64,000 bases of DNA from Sycobia sp. Sy_11 (lineage: Eukaryota; Arthropoda; Insecta; Hymenoptera; Epichrysomallidae), in contig JACCIC010000169.1 of NCBI GenBank assembly GCA_018907035.1, forward strand, positions 425,001 to 489,000. The letters run 5' to 3'. Positions within the stretch are counted from its first letter, which is position 1. Every line of letters begins with the position of its first letter. Below the pieces are notes generated by a model, which did not search any database, was not told the DNA's origin, and saw only the letters and a program-made list of their open reading frames with translations. Made by a program: the position numbers and the translations under genes. Of the stretch, positions 22,853 through 34,471 are shown piece after piece.

Positions 22853-23487
22853 CCCCTTGGACATCTTGGATATCGGAAGCATGTATATTAATTCTAAAGT
22901 TTATTCTTTTTGTGCTTCGTTGGGCTTTTTTGCGGTGATTTTCCCTAAAGAACTTCACCAATTCCTTAGTTATAAGTATTTGAGTACAGAGTAAAGAATA
23001 GTAGGGCTTATTGTATAATAATTTAAATGAGTAAAGAGTGAATTAAGAACAACGTTATTAAAGAATTAAATATTAGCGATAAAACGAGAGGGAAATTATT
23101 TGACTAGAGAAATAGAGAAAGAGTAGGAGGAATTAGTTTCATAGCGTAAGTATGAGTGAGAAAACAGAACCAAGTTATTCATAATTTAGTTATTTGTATC
23201 AAATTATGATTTAATCTATTTCAATAAATGTTTTTTTATATTTAATTGTTAATCGCGTGTTTATTTCTTTAAACTAAATTTTTCGTTATTTTTTATACTA
23301 AGCACTATTCTCACTTTATTTTGTCCCGATCTATGTGAAAGAGCCTTTTTAATATTTATATATCAATAGTTGATTTTAAAAGAAAGTAAATTAGCCTGTG
23401 CTCGGGATTTACGTTCTTTTCAGCTACAAGAGCAAGAATACTTAAATAAAGAGGCGTACTTTCGGGCATATTAAAAAAAAAATTGCA
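22853..23487. repeat. three-copy dispersed repeat, copy 3
   Basis: Homologous to about 20070-20735 (CCTTGGACATCTTGG, GAGTACAGAGTAAAG, CAAATTATGATTTAAT, CGATCTATGTG, GAGGCGTACTTT). It stops where the truncated BEL/Pao reverse transcriptase begins, so it may be the element's remaining terminal sequence or an insertion that truncated it. Confidence 0.65.
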
Positions 23488-25926
23488 TTAGTTGCACGCC
23501 CCGTGATAAAACTTGTTTTTTATTCTATTGAATATGTTGATTGAATATGATTCATCTATTAAAATTTGCCTGTACATTTTCTCTGCATCTGAGGTGAGTA
23601 TATAATTATATGTACGAAACCTTAGTAGGATAGATAAAAGATTATCTTGGACGACAGGCCCGTTTCGCAAACAGTTATTTAATGATATTCCAGTACTAGT
23701 TTTTGCTGATGCATCAAAAACTACTCGCACCTTTGTAGTTGCGCTTGAATCTTTCATGACGGTATGATGCGGGAGAAACGCGTGTTTTTCAGGATAAACA
23801 TTGATTTCACTCATGTGATTTAAATTTTATATTCATTCAAAAAATTTATATAATTTTTTCTTAAATCTGAATTTTTACCTAATTTACGTTCTAAACAATA
23901 AAATCTTCTCAAGGCAAGAGAGTATGATTCACCGATTTTATGAAGATTTTCATTAAAAGGTAGCTTGACTATATAACGGCCAGAAGGTTCTCGTTTAAAA
24001 TTATCGTTAAAATATTTTTCTACTAATACTTCCTCGCTCGACAAGAATTTTATTTCTGGAACTTCTTCCAGTTCCCAAAATTTTGAAAGCTGAGCATTTA
24101 ATGGGTTAATTGCTAAATTGCAATTTACACCCTTTGATTTTACTGTTTGCCTTATTGGCCCTGCAACAATCCATCCGAGTTTAGTTTTACGCACGATTGC
24201 TTCTTGATTTTCAATTTCATACTGCCCTACACATAAAATTTTGTAGAAAATTGCTGGACCTATCAATCCATCAATCTCTGAAGGCTTATAAAAGGTAGGG
24301 CCCGCTAATGGTAAGTTGAGTGGCAAATTTAATTTATTTCTATTTATTTGAATTGAAGGTAATGAATCAGTGATACTGGGAACAATTAAGAATGTGAGAT
24401 TGGTTGTATAAAGATTTTTCAATGATGAAATTGTCGTAGTATCAGAGTGTTTTATTCGCGTTTCAATCTGGTTTAAGCTATTAACGGGTATATTAATATT
24501 TGTGCATTTTAATTGTAAAATCTTAGCTAATTTTTCTGTTATGAAATTAGCTTGCGCGCCACCATCTAGTACAACTCGAGCAATGTGCGACTTATTTTGG
24601 TTATCTAGAATTTTTATTTGCGCGGTGGCTAATAATATTTGATTTTGCTCATTGAGTTGAAAATTAACTAAGGTCTTGGGACTGGTGCCAGTTTTATTCG
24701 AATGCGCTGATTTGTCAATATAAGTATGCAATAATGTATTGTGTTTTTTTCCCGCATATCTTACACGAGCCGCAAATGCATGCATCACTATCGTGGTTTT
24801 TACGTAAACAATTTATGCATAATTTTTCACCTTTAATTGCTTCGATTCTTTCTAATATCGACATTTTTAATAATTTTTCACAGTTATATATCTTATGATT
24901 CCCCTTACAGTAATTGCAATATAGGAGCTTAGACGCAATATTTAGTATATGTTGTTTTTTGTGATTCACGTTTTTAGAATAAAATGATTTTTGATTTGTT
25001 ATGAGTTTGGAAGAATGTTGAACATTTTCTAGATGAATAGTTTCTAGAATTTGATAACGCATTTTTAAAAAGGCCACAAACTGATTAAAGGTGAGTAATT
25101 CTTTATCCTTTATCGATTTTTACCATTCCTGATGCGTAATTTTGTCAAGTTTCGCAGTCATTAAATATATCAAAATAGCATCCCATGCATCGACCGCTAA
25201 TCCTAATGTTTTTAATGCCCTAGTGTGTGTACTAATTCCGTCTAAAAGTTGCCTAATACCGGCAGCACTTTTGCGAGCGCAGATTGGAATTTCTAGTAGT
25301 ATCTTTAAATGATTATGCACGATCACTCGTTTGTTACCATAACGCTCGACTAACAGCGACCATGCATCCTCATAGTTTTCATGCGAAGTTTCTAATGAAT
25401 CAATAACAGATGCTGCCTCATCTTTCAAACACGAGCGTAAATAATGTAATTGTTCGATGTTGCTAATTTTTGTTTTACAATGTATCATCGACCGAAAAGT
25501 ATCATAAAAACATAGCCACTTATCATAAGCCCCACTGACAACGGGCAGATCAATTTTTGGCAGCCGCACATTTGTACTTTTATTGACATTATCTATATTT
25601 TGAATATTTCTACCAAATAAATTTTTATCATCAGTAACGACTGTTGCATGTTTTTTCAAGAACTCGCGCGCGTTTCTAGTTACGGTGTAATATGAATTCT
25701 CAAGTGTATCTCGATAATTATCGTGTATTGCAACAGATTTGTCATTCGCTTCAAGCAACACTAGATCTGTGTAAATATTATCAGAGCGTTCTAAATAATC
25801 ATCCATTCTTTGAAATCGAAGCAGTATTTCATCGCAATCGTTTGCAGTAGCTGACCTTTAAAAACTCACAAAATTTGTCAATTGACGCTTTAAATTAGCG
25901 CGCTTAATTTTAAGTTTATCTGCCAT
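23488..25926 (-). pseudogene. BEL/Pao gag-pol remnant with stops and frameshifts
   Basis: Gag starts at 25926 (MADKLKIKRANLKRQLTNF), meets a TAA at 25860-25858, then continues in frame (ATANDCDEILLRFQRMDDYL) through a DUF1759-like region (LPKIDLPVVSGAYDKWLCFY, LHYLRSCLKDEAASVIDSL). A TAA follows just after 25120. Two zinc knuckles come next, CNYCKGNHKIYNC and CINCLRKNHDSDAC, then a frameshift near 24750. The aspartic protease domain (DUF1758 type) carries VVLDGGAQANFI, where many families have DSGSQ. Another frameshift near 23817 leads to the RT start VRVVFDASAKTSTGISLNN, which ends at about 23490. These are typical BEL/Pao features in the expected order, now inactive. Confidence 0.9.
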
Positions 25927-26167
25927 TATTTTGAAGAAATGTGTAGAATAAAGGAAAGGGTGGGAACTTAGTGATTATCAATGAACTTAGGTACGATGTA
26001 CACAGTAGAGTACTAGACTCACACTGTAGATCTTAAGTCGCGCACTCCTTGATATTTATTACGCACAACAATTTTAGTTCGGATATAATGTATGACATGA
26101 ATTGTAATTAAAGTAGAACTAGATAATTCATATTATTCATCTCTGCAAGGAGCGTATATATCAAAAC
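23488..26167 (-). mobile_element. truncated BEL/Pao LTR retrotransposon
   Basis: The element runs on the - strand from a 5' leader (about 26167-25927) through gag, zinc knuckles, protease and the first part of reverse transcriptase, and is cut at about 23490. The rest of RT, RNase H and integrase are missing. The full-length LINE at 26181 is inserted in its leader or LTR. No certain LTR pair was found. Confidence 0.85.
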
Positions 26168-26313
26168 ATAAAGAACAATAGGGAGTTCTCTGCGAGCCTT
26201 CACAGAGAGAAGACGTGTGTTTACAAACGCTCCGCATTAATCCGGTTATTGTAAATCGCGAATTAAACGTAATATAGGGCTATCATAGCCCCGTATTCTT
26301 CGCACTCTGGAGA

Positions 26314-27645
26314 ATGCAAATTTCCAACAGTGATCCAACGATGGCTCTTCTTAATGAAGTTCCTTCGTCTCAAAGTACCTTAAAAGTTTTTAGGTACACA
26401 GTTAAAAGTGAAATGAGCTATTCAGGCGCTACTCAGAACCACCAGTTCCCCAAACATGATCAAGGATTGATTATGGATTGTGTTGAAGGCCTAAATCTAA
26501 CCGATTATACATGTGCTATAGGTAATATCGTGGAAAATAATAACATTCTGTATTCAACAAGAATATCCAACAACAGAATTTGTTTATATCTAGCTACAAA
26601 GGAATTGGTAAATGAACTGACGGATAAATACAAATTCATAGAAATAGGTGCAGCTAAAGTGTATATCAGGCCTCTAATCACAAGACAACAGAGATTGATT
26701 TTTTCTAACGTAGCCCCTCCAATCCCGCAATTTGTTCTTGAGAACATATTGGAAAGCTTGCATATTAAAAGAGGTGCGCCAATCAGCACTCTTAAGGTAT
26801 CTATTACAAAAGATGGCTTCAGTCACGTACTTAGCTCGAAGCGACAAACATACATCGATCCTAATGATATATCGAAGCTACCAGATCTTATAAAAATCAA
26901 CTACGAAGATGTTACATATTTTATTTATCCAATTAAGACAACTTTAAAATGTTTTCTATGCAAATTGGATGGACATATAGCAAAGCACTGTACGAACAGG
27001 CCAGACTCACATGTAAACAATAGCAGCCAAAATATACTTTTGCACAAGGAAATAGAAGCAAATACTTCAAATGTAAATATTGACAATCAGCATGAAATAG
27101 AAAATACACAGATTACAGACCAAGACATTGATAATAATAAACTTCATAACGACACTCAACTATTAAACAAGATGCACAGTTTAAATCAGGAAGAAAAAAT
27201 AATGCCTCCCCCTGTAGGAATTAAAAGACGAACTTCAAGCACTATTTCAACTAACACGGAAAACAGTACAAAATTAAAATCAATAAGGAAAAAAAGCAGA
27301 TCAAATAGAGAAAGTGAAAATAAATTATCTGTTAGTAGCGAAATCGCTTCCAAACTTAAGCCCGTAGAGCAAATCGTTCAAGAAAACATGAATTTTCCAC
27401 TAAACCACGACAATTTAACAACATTTCTATGTGAATCGTACGGGAATCGACAAACTCCAGAACTTGCACTTAAATATACCACAAATATTTCTTCACTTAT
27501 TGATATGCTCCAAATTGTTCACAAAAATATTACTGATTCTAACCTAAAATATCGTATAAACAGAATTATTAAACGGCTAACAAACGACATATCTATTAGT
27601 GCTGATAGTGATAGTTCAACAAGCGAGTCTGTGCTCATGGAATAA
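26314..27645 (+). CDS. LINE ORF1, gag-like nucleic-acid-binding protein (443 aa)
   Basis: An intact frame. The N-terminal half has an RRM-like layout (FRYTVKSEMSYSG, VYIRPLITRQQRLIFSNVAP). A single CCHC knuckle CFLCKLDGHIAKHC lies near residue 213-226, followed by a long Asn/Ser/Lys-rich tail. In related LINEs this protein packages the element RNA. It ends ten bases before the ORF2 start. It lacks the second and third knuckles common in jockey-type ORF1. Intact but probably not functional in isolation, since ORF2 is broken. Confidence 0.88.
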   Translation: MQISNSDPTMALLNEVPSSQSTLKVFRYTVKSEMSYSGATQNHQFPKHDQGLIMDCVEGLNLTDYTCAIGNIVENNNILYSTRISNNRICLYLATKELVNELTDKYKFIEIGAAKVYIRPLITRQQRLIFSNVAPPIPQFVLENILESLHIKRGAPISTLKVSITKDGFSHVLSSKRQTYIDPNDISKLPDLIKINYEDVTYFIYPIKTTLKCFLCKLDGHIAKHCTNRPDSHVNNSSQNILLHKEIEANTSNVNIDNQHEIENTQITDQDIDNNKLHNDTQLLNKMHSLNQEEKIMPPPVGIKRRTSSTISTNTENSTKLKSIRKKSRSNRESENKLSVSSEIASKLKPVEQIVQENMNFPLNHDNLTTFLCESYGNRQTPELALKYTTNISSLIDMLQIVHKNITDSNLKYRINRIIKRLTNDISISADSDSSTSESVLME

Positions 27646-27655
27646 AAACTGTACA

Positions 27656-30600
27656 ATGGATTACACAAACATACAAAGCAATTCTCTAAGATTTATGTAT
27701 TGGAATGCAAGAAGCATAAGCAAGCATCTTCATGAATTACCAGGACTACTTGCAAAAATTGATATATTTATTTGCGTCGAATCATAGCTCACTCAAAATT
27801 TGGACGAAGAAAGAAAAATCAGTTTCCTGGTTTTATAACATACCGAAAGGACCGGCAGAACAAGAGGGGAGGCGGTATACTACTCTTAATCAGGAAGAAT
27901 ATAGCGTTTGTAGAAATTAAGAATATAAACATTCCCAAGCAGAGCGTAGAAATGAGCGCTATACAAATAATAAACACACACCCGTCGATTGAGTTGTTTA
28001 TATGCTATAGATCACCTGGTAATACCTTAACGCAAGATAACTGGAATAAGATCGTAAATAATTTGAATAATAATAAACATTCTATATTAGTAGGCGATTT
28101 CAACGCTCATAATGAATTATGGAATTGTACAAAAACAGACTTAAATGGAGAAAGATTCTTCCAAAGTATTAACGATCATGATCTGTTTGTACATAATGAG
28201 GACACTCACACTTATATAAATATCAATCAAAACACTAGATCGAATATAGATTTAGTAATTTCTTCAACAAATATTGCTGATAAATTAAATGTCAAAGTAC
28301 ACGATGAAACACTTGACTCAGATCATTTTCCGATCTTTTTAGATATTCAAGCAGATAAAAATATATACATAAAAAAATCATTTAAACTAAAAAAATTTCG
28401 AACTAACTGGAACTATTTTACCATGGAACTTAATAAAAAATATACAGAATTTTTTAAAAATAAATATACAGTTCTTGCACCTCAACATAAATATGACTGT
28501 TTTGTACAAGTTATCACAGAATCAATAATTAACAGTAATCCTAAACCTAAACTCTTACATAAAAACACAAAAACTAATCCAGTTCCATGGTGGAATGATG
28601 AGTGCGACAGAGCTAAACGGCGTAGGAAAGAGGCTTATAAAAAATGGGAATACACACTTGAGTTATCAAACCTTATTAAATATAAAAGACTACACGCGCT
28701 TGCAACAAAAACGTTTAAGGCGACAAAAAAAGACTATTATAAAAAGTTTGCTGAGTCGCTTAATTTTTCAATATCTCCAAAGTATGTATGGGAAAAATGC
28801 AAAATTTTAAAAAACAAATGGGTAAAAATTACTCCTTCTCATAAATCGAAAAACTTACAAGACGAGGAAAAAATAGAATCTGCTATAACGAAAATTAGTC
28901 CACCGTTGGTAACCACTGACCCCACGTATATACCAAATTGCAATAAAAACAAATTTTTTGATTCAGATTTTGATTACTATGAATTCAACTGTGTTCTCGT
29001 TTTCTTTCTCCTCAAAAAGTCCTCGCCGGGAATAGACGGGATCGATTACGAAATTTTGAAAAATCTACCTTTTACATATCATTTGTTACTGCTAGACATT
29101 TATAATGAAATGTATTCGAAAAATAACTTTCCGAGCAGTTGGAAAAATTCTTATGTCCATTTTATTGACAAACCTGATGGAAAAAGTGCCAGACCTATAG
29201 CATTAACATCTTGTTTATGTAAATTATTCGAAACTCTAATTAAGAATCGACTCCAGTGGTGATGTGAATTCAACGAAATATTCCCAAAAAGCCAAATGGG
29301 TTTTCGCAAAGGAAAGTCTTGTACCGATAATTTAACAAATTTAGTATTAAATGTTAATGAAACTTTAATTAAAAATAAGTCGCTGCTTGCAGCTTTTTTA
29401 GATGTATGCGGTGCATTTGATAATATAAACTGTGATATTTTATTACAAAAGTTGGTAGAAATCGGATGTTCCAAAAATTTAATTGTATTTGTTAAATTTA
29501 TTACTCATGAAAGACATATATTTACAGCAACTACCGGAGAAAATTATCGAAGTGTTGGTAAAGGAGTACCTCAAGGAGGGGTATTGAGCCCATTGCTTTA
29601 TATCATATACGTTAAAAATATCGCTGACCATCTTCCAAAGAGTGTTCAAATATCACAGTTTGCTGATGATATAGCATTGTATTACAACTACGCACCGCTC
29701 GATAAATGTCGAAATATTGTTGAAAGAGCTGTAAATATTGTAAATAAAAATTTATATGAAATAGGACTAACATTAGCTCCGAAAAAAACAATACTTATAC
29801 ATTTTAATAATGGAAAATATCTGCCAGGCGAAACATTTATTACTATAGAAGATTGCATTGTAAAATCTAGCAATACTGTAAAATTCCTTGGTGTAATTTT
29901 TGATTACAGATTTAACTTTTCTCAACATATCTCCCATGTAGAAAAAAAATATATCAAGGCGATAAACATTGTTAAATTCTTATGTGGAACATGGTGGGGC
30001 TCTGATCCGCAAACATTGATTATACTATATAAAAGCTGCATACGTTCTATTATTGATTATGGCTGTTTTATATACTATCCATCATAAAAAAAATATAAAG
30101 AAAAAATTAAAAAAATTCCATTTACAGCAATCAGAGCAGCACTAGGTTACCGCATAAGTACACCAAAAAACATTCTACTGGCCGAATCAAAACTGACATT
30201 AATAGAACATCGATCCGAATTTCTATGCAAATCTTTCATAATAAAAGCTATTTTCGACGCAAAATCACTCATGCACGATACTATTCTGAGGTACAACTCT
30301 ATACAAAAAAATATATAAATTAACAAGAAAAAGTTGCCTCCTATACTGACGACGTGCATTACTCAATTATTATGCCCAGATGTAGCTAAACAATATCACA
30401 ACTATGATATATACTCGTATAATTACGAAACTATAACTACAAGTATACATGTAAATACCGAATTCGGCAAAATTTTAAAAAGAAAGCCTCTGAACACTTT
30501 ACTCGATTCATTACTGCAAAATGAAAAAGCAAGAGCCATATATACCGACGGAAGCAAAATTGATAGCTCTAACTCTGTAGGTGCTGCATGTATATGTCCA

Positions 30601-31410
30601 GATCTAAATATAAGTATAAGCAAGGCTATTAATAAAACCGCATCGGTATAATCAGCTGAATGTTTTGCATTATCAAAAGCACTTGATATAGCTATAGAAA
30701 ATCCATATCCAAAATATAACATTTTTTCAGATTCACTAAGCGCACTAACATCCCTTCAATCATTAAAACATACACCTACTATAAACCCTTATATTTTTGA
30801 AGTTAAACGGAAATATAAAATCTATCATGCCAATAATACCAACTGCACTATTAGCTTCTTTTGGATACCATCACATATTGGCATTGTCGGTAACGAAATA
30901 GCGGATACGACAGCAAAAATATCAAGCACCACTGATTCAGATGAATCTGTTATAGTGCCCTTCACTGACTACCTTGAGCAATATAGAAAGCACTCTAATA
31001 TGCAAACGCAACAACGTATAAAAGAGATAGGGCAAACAAAAGGTTCAGAGTACTTTGAATTACATTATACTACTAAACAAACACCTTGGTTTTTTAATAC
31101 ACGCTTAAGTCGTCGTGAAATTGTAACTATAAATAGATGCAGGTCCAATCATTATAATCTCTCAGCCTCACTTGCAAGATGTCACATAATCAATAATGCA
31201 GTTTGTTCATGTAGAGAATATGACGAAGATTTAAACCATGTACTATGGCAATGTAAATTATATGAGATTGAAAGGAAAAAACTGACAGACAACCTAAAAA
31301 AAATTCATCTATACTTACCTTTCAACATCGAATCCCTTATAGCCAGACCTAATATTAAAGCGTGCGAATACATATGTGCCTTTTTCGAAAAATGTAATCT
31401 TTATATCTGA
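27656..31410 (+). pseudogene. LINE ORF2: endonuclease, reverse transcriptase, RNase H
   Basis: Starts MDYTNIQSNSLRFMYWNARS. The AP endonuclease shows ILVGDFNAHNELWN and SDHFPIFLDI. RT motifs include RPIALTSCLCKLFETLI, GFRKGKSCTDNL, LDVCGAFDNI, GVPQGGVLSPLLY and QFADDIALYY (FADD at 29659-29670). RNase H shows IYTDGSKIDSSNSVG, SAECFAL, FSDSLSAL and WIPSHIGIVGNEIAD. A C-terminal zinc-finger-like segment reads CSCREYDEDLNHVLWQC. Breaks: TAG 27785, frameshift near 27820, TGA 29260, TAA 30085, TAA 30316, TAA 30649. Two stops are single changes from Trp (TGG to TAG or TGA), so the copy is fairly young but dead. Confidence 0.9.
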
Positions 31411-31513
31411 TTAGTATAGATCAGATATATTGTTCTATTGTGCATATCGACAAAATGTATAAAAAAAATGTAAATTAATAATAAGAATAATAAATGTATA
31501 TTCGTAGCTGTAT

Positions 31514-31535
31514 AAGTTTCGCATACGCGAAACTT
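31514..31535 (+). other. LINE 3'-terminal stem-loop
   Basis: AAGTTTCGC, loop ATAC, GCGAAACTT: a perfect 9-bp stem about 25 bp before the A-rich tail. In several LINE families such 3' stem-loops are recognised by the element's own RT; that role is inferred here. Confidence 0.7.
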
Positions 31536-31575
31536 GAAAAAGTTTAAATAAAAAAAAAAAAAATAAAGAACAATA

Positions 31576-33480
31576 AAAATGCTATATTCAAAATTTTACG
31601 CAGTAACAGAATACTAGTCTAAAAATATAAAACCGTTAAATGAATATGTAGAACTGGTGCAACAAACAAAGTAGCAGAATCCATCCCATTATACCTTGAA
31701 GGTGGCATGATAAGAATGGACTCATAACATAAAACATAAGGATTGATAGTTTGATAAATGAAAGAAACTAGAAATGAATTTTGCTATAGTCAAGCTTAAA
31801 AATGTTTCTGATAATAACATTTGAAACAAATTTTGTTTTTTATAATTCAAAGTATAAAAATCAAGATCGAATATTATATCTTTACTTACGATGATTTACA
31901 ACAATGCTGTTGTAGTTAAAGAATATAAGAAAATATGCTAAATGGATTGATTCAAGAATTGGGAGTAATTTTTTACATCCGGTATCCCTGAAGTATTTTT
32001 AGCGAATTGTGTCTTAGCAACTGTCAGTAGAAACTGAGAATCATCTCAAAGCAATAATTAGTAGCAGTTATTTATTAATTGTTTTTTACGCTGAATATTT
32101 TAATTACCATTCCAGTTGAACCCAAAAACTAATATTTAACATATAATAAAATATATGCTAATATTTATTTGAAAAAAAATTCGAATTTGACTTACAATCG
32201 AAAGATTAACATAATTTAGCTTATTCAGATGTCAGTTAATCTGATTTAAAGGTTTCAAGCGTCTGTAATTTCACAATTACTTTATACCAACTCCATAATT
32301 TATTCAATGTTACATAAAAAATAAAAAAATAACAAAAAAACAGTAGTGTGGTCTTATCTGTTTGTCAAGCAAAATATATTGCTAAACTAATAAAGAATTT
32401 TATCGGTTTTAGAATTTTTCATAAATTAATATATTTATAATGGTCACCATGATACTTCCCTTAAATTAATAATCAACCTGATTTCTGAAATGACGTCCGT
32501 GTTTGCGGATGCGGAAATGTGTGGTGGAGGAAATAGATAGTCCTTTATTAACACAATTAATTTTGATTTTAATTTCAAGTTTTTTGTTTCAGATATTATG
32601 GGGATGTTTATAAATAAAGGTGTTGTGTTTGACATTATAATTATATTAGTTTATAACAAGCACAAAAAGACGGACAAAAATATATATTAATTTACTAAAT
32701 TTCAATCAATGTAAGTAGAATTTTTAACTTTTTCTGTTGCTAAAAAACAGTTACCCACAATGAATATCTCTACAAAATTTATTTGAAAATTTCTTTATAG
32801 AATAACTATATTCTATCTAATTGTATTATGATAACAGAACGAATCTTTTGTGTAAAAAGATAGAAAAAATATTTTGAAAACTTGTTAGGAAAGAGCATGA
32901 CATTAGACAAAAGAATATTATAATACTATTATCTAGTTTTAAAAGTCGAATAATCGAGTAAAAAATTATATTATAAAATTGAATGACAAAAATGCCTTTA
33001 TATAAAATAAAATGTCTATATATATACAATAAAATAACAAAAATAGTCAACTTTAATTATTTTATAATAATAGTAAAATTTAATTATTTACATAATTTGT
33101 TTCGAGTTCAAAAATTGCGCCTATAGTGATTCTTGTTTCTCGGATTACAGTCTACTATATTATTAAACAGTATATATTTTTAAAATCCAATAAATTTATT
33201 TATATAATTTAAAGCCTAACTTATTGAGCTTTCGACTATTGACTATGACAATAAATATTTGGGGGATTTCTATTGGGAACCATATTTCTTACTCGTATTT
33301 CTATTAAGAACTCAAATTCAGGTGTGGTACGTCATATGACTAATTAATATGACTAGGCTAAAATATATGATTTTTTTCATAAAATTTATGTACGGAAATC
33401 CGAACTACTAAAAATAAAAAAATCTAAGACATTAACATTTTTAAAAAAATTAATTTATTAAAAAAAGTAATAATTTCTTT
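31576..33480. other. non-coding AT-rich stretch downstream of the LINE
   Basis: No domain recognised. The first part should be the continuation of the BEL/Pao leader interrupted by the LINE. The frame at 32444-32635 (-) and others are short and unmatched. Confidence 0.4.
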
Positions 33481-33484
33481 TTAA

Positions 33485-33665
33485 AAACTAGTAAAGCAAA
33501 AAACTAGTAATTGTATGATCCTAGTTAAAGTCCCAGTCTCGACTGACTGGCACAAGCACTGATGTAAAAATTGACATTTGCTTTGTTTACAAATACATCA
33601 TAGATCTCCATAATCGATTAAACCAATAATTGGGAGCATATATAGAGCAACATCAAATAACATAA
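33485..33665 (+). repeat. old tRNA-derived SINE copy, 5'-truncated
   Basis: Matches the better copy at 43343-43560 from its anticodon-loop region onward: AACTAGTAATTGTATGATCC, TCCCAGTCTCGACTGACTGG, CACAAGCACTGATG, TTTGCTTTGTTTACAAATAC, GGAGCATATATAGAGCAACA. Box B is degraded (TAGTTAAAGTCCC) and box A is lost. Confidence 0.7.
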
Positions 33666-34471
33666 GAAAATTATTTCTTAATAGTTAGGAGATATCCCTA
33701 AACATTAGTAATTTTGCATATACCTATGTATGTTGCATTTGAATTTAATAAATATCCAGATAAGTAGAAATTTTATCTAGCTTAAGTATGGCTTTCTAGA
33801 TTTTGAATGCTTTCTTACTTAACCAAAATATTCAAAAATTAGAGAGGCATAATCTATGACTTTTTGTAGAATTTCATTTAGGCGCTGTAAATGTAGTTAT
33901 TTACGTATAATAACTCGTAACATAATTTGTAATGCAATCAAAAAATGCTGATATATCATGGTGTTGCTAGTCGGATGTCGTTGGGATAATTTCGTCCGTC
34001 TATTTAATTGCGTTGAACAGTTAGTTTTTTGAGCTTTGAATCAAATACGAAAGTCTTCGTTTTACCTATCCATATGAGATTTTGCGACATAAACTTCAGT
34101 TCTAATACCCTATTCATACATCCAGAGTCGTTATATCCAATAAATCTTTTGTGGGAAGTCACGTTTTCGCAGGTGCTATTTCAAAAATACTACAATAATT
34201 ACAAGCATTTAGTATTACGTAAAAACTTGTAATTTTTTACTATCTTCCAACCTTTTACCTTGTAAGCAGTATAGGTCAGTCGCTTCCTATAGTGCCACTA
34301 CCTCTCGCCATGCAAGCACAATGAAAGAAAGATTGAATTCAAATAGCTAAAATTTTAGCAAGCCCAAAAATTAGTCCAACAAAGAAAAGACTGCTATCAT
34401 AAATAGCCAAAGGAACTATGTTGGAAAACATATTTGAAATAAAAAATCATAAATCATATTTTAAAAGAAAC

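Larger units (their letters stand above)
26181..31562 (+). mobile_element. full-length non-LTR retrotransposon (LINE) with RNase H
   Basis: A 5.38-kb element flanked by a perfect 13-bp target duplication ATAAAGAACAATA (26168-26180 and 31563-31575). It has a 5' UTR (26181-26313), ORF1, ORF2 (endonuclease, RT, RNase H), a 3' UTR with a 9-bp stem-loop (31514-31535) and a terminal A-rich tail. The RNase H domain suggests the I, Loner or related groups rather than classical CR1; clade not settled. Confidence 0.93.

Noticed and set aside
23488..25926. An endogenous retrovirus
   Set aside because: Gag and protease are of BEL/Pao type and no envelope-like frame is present in the surviving part; it is treated as an LTR retrotransposon.
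27772..29262. LINE ORF2 pieces as separate cellular genes
   Set aside because: Endonuclease, RT and RNase H blocks follow one another in one element bounded by a target duplication.
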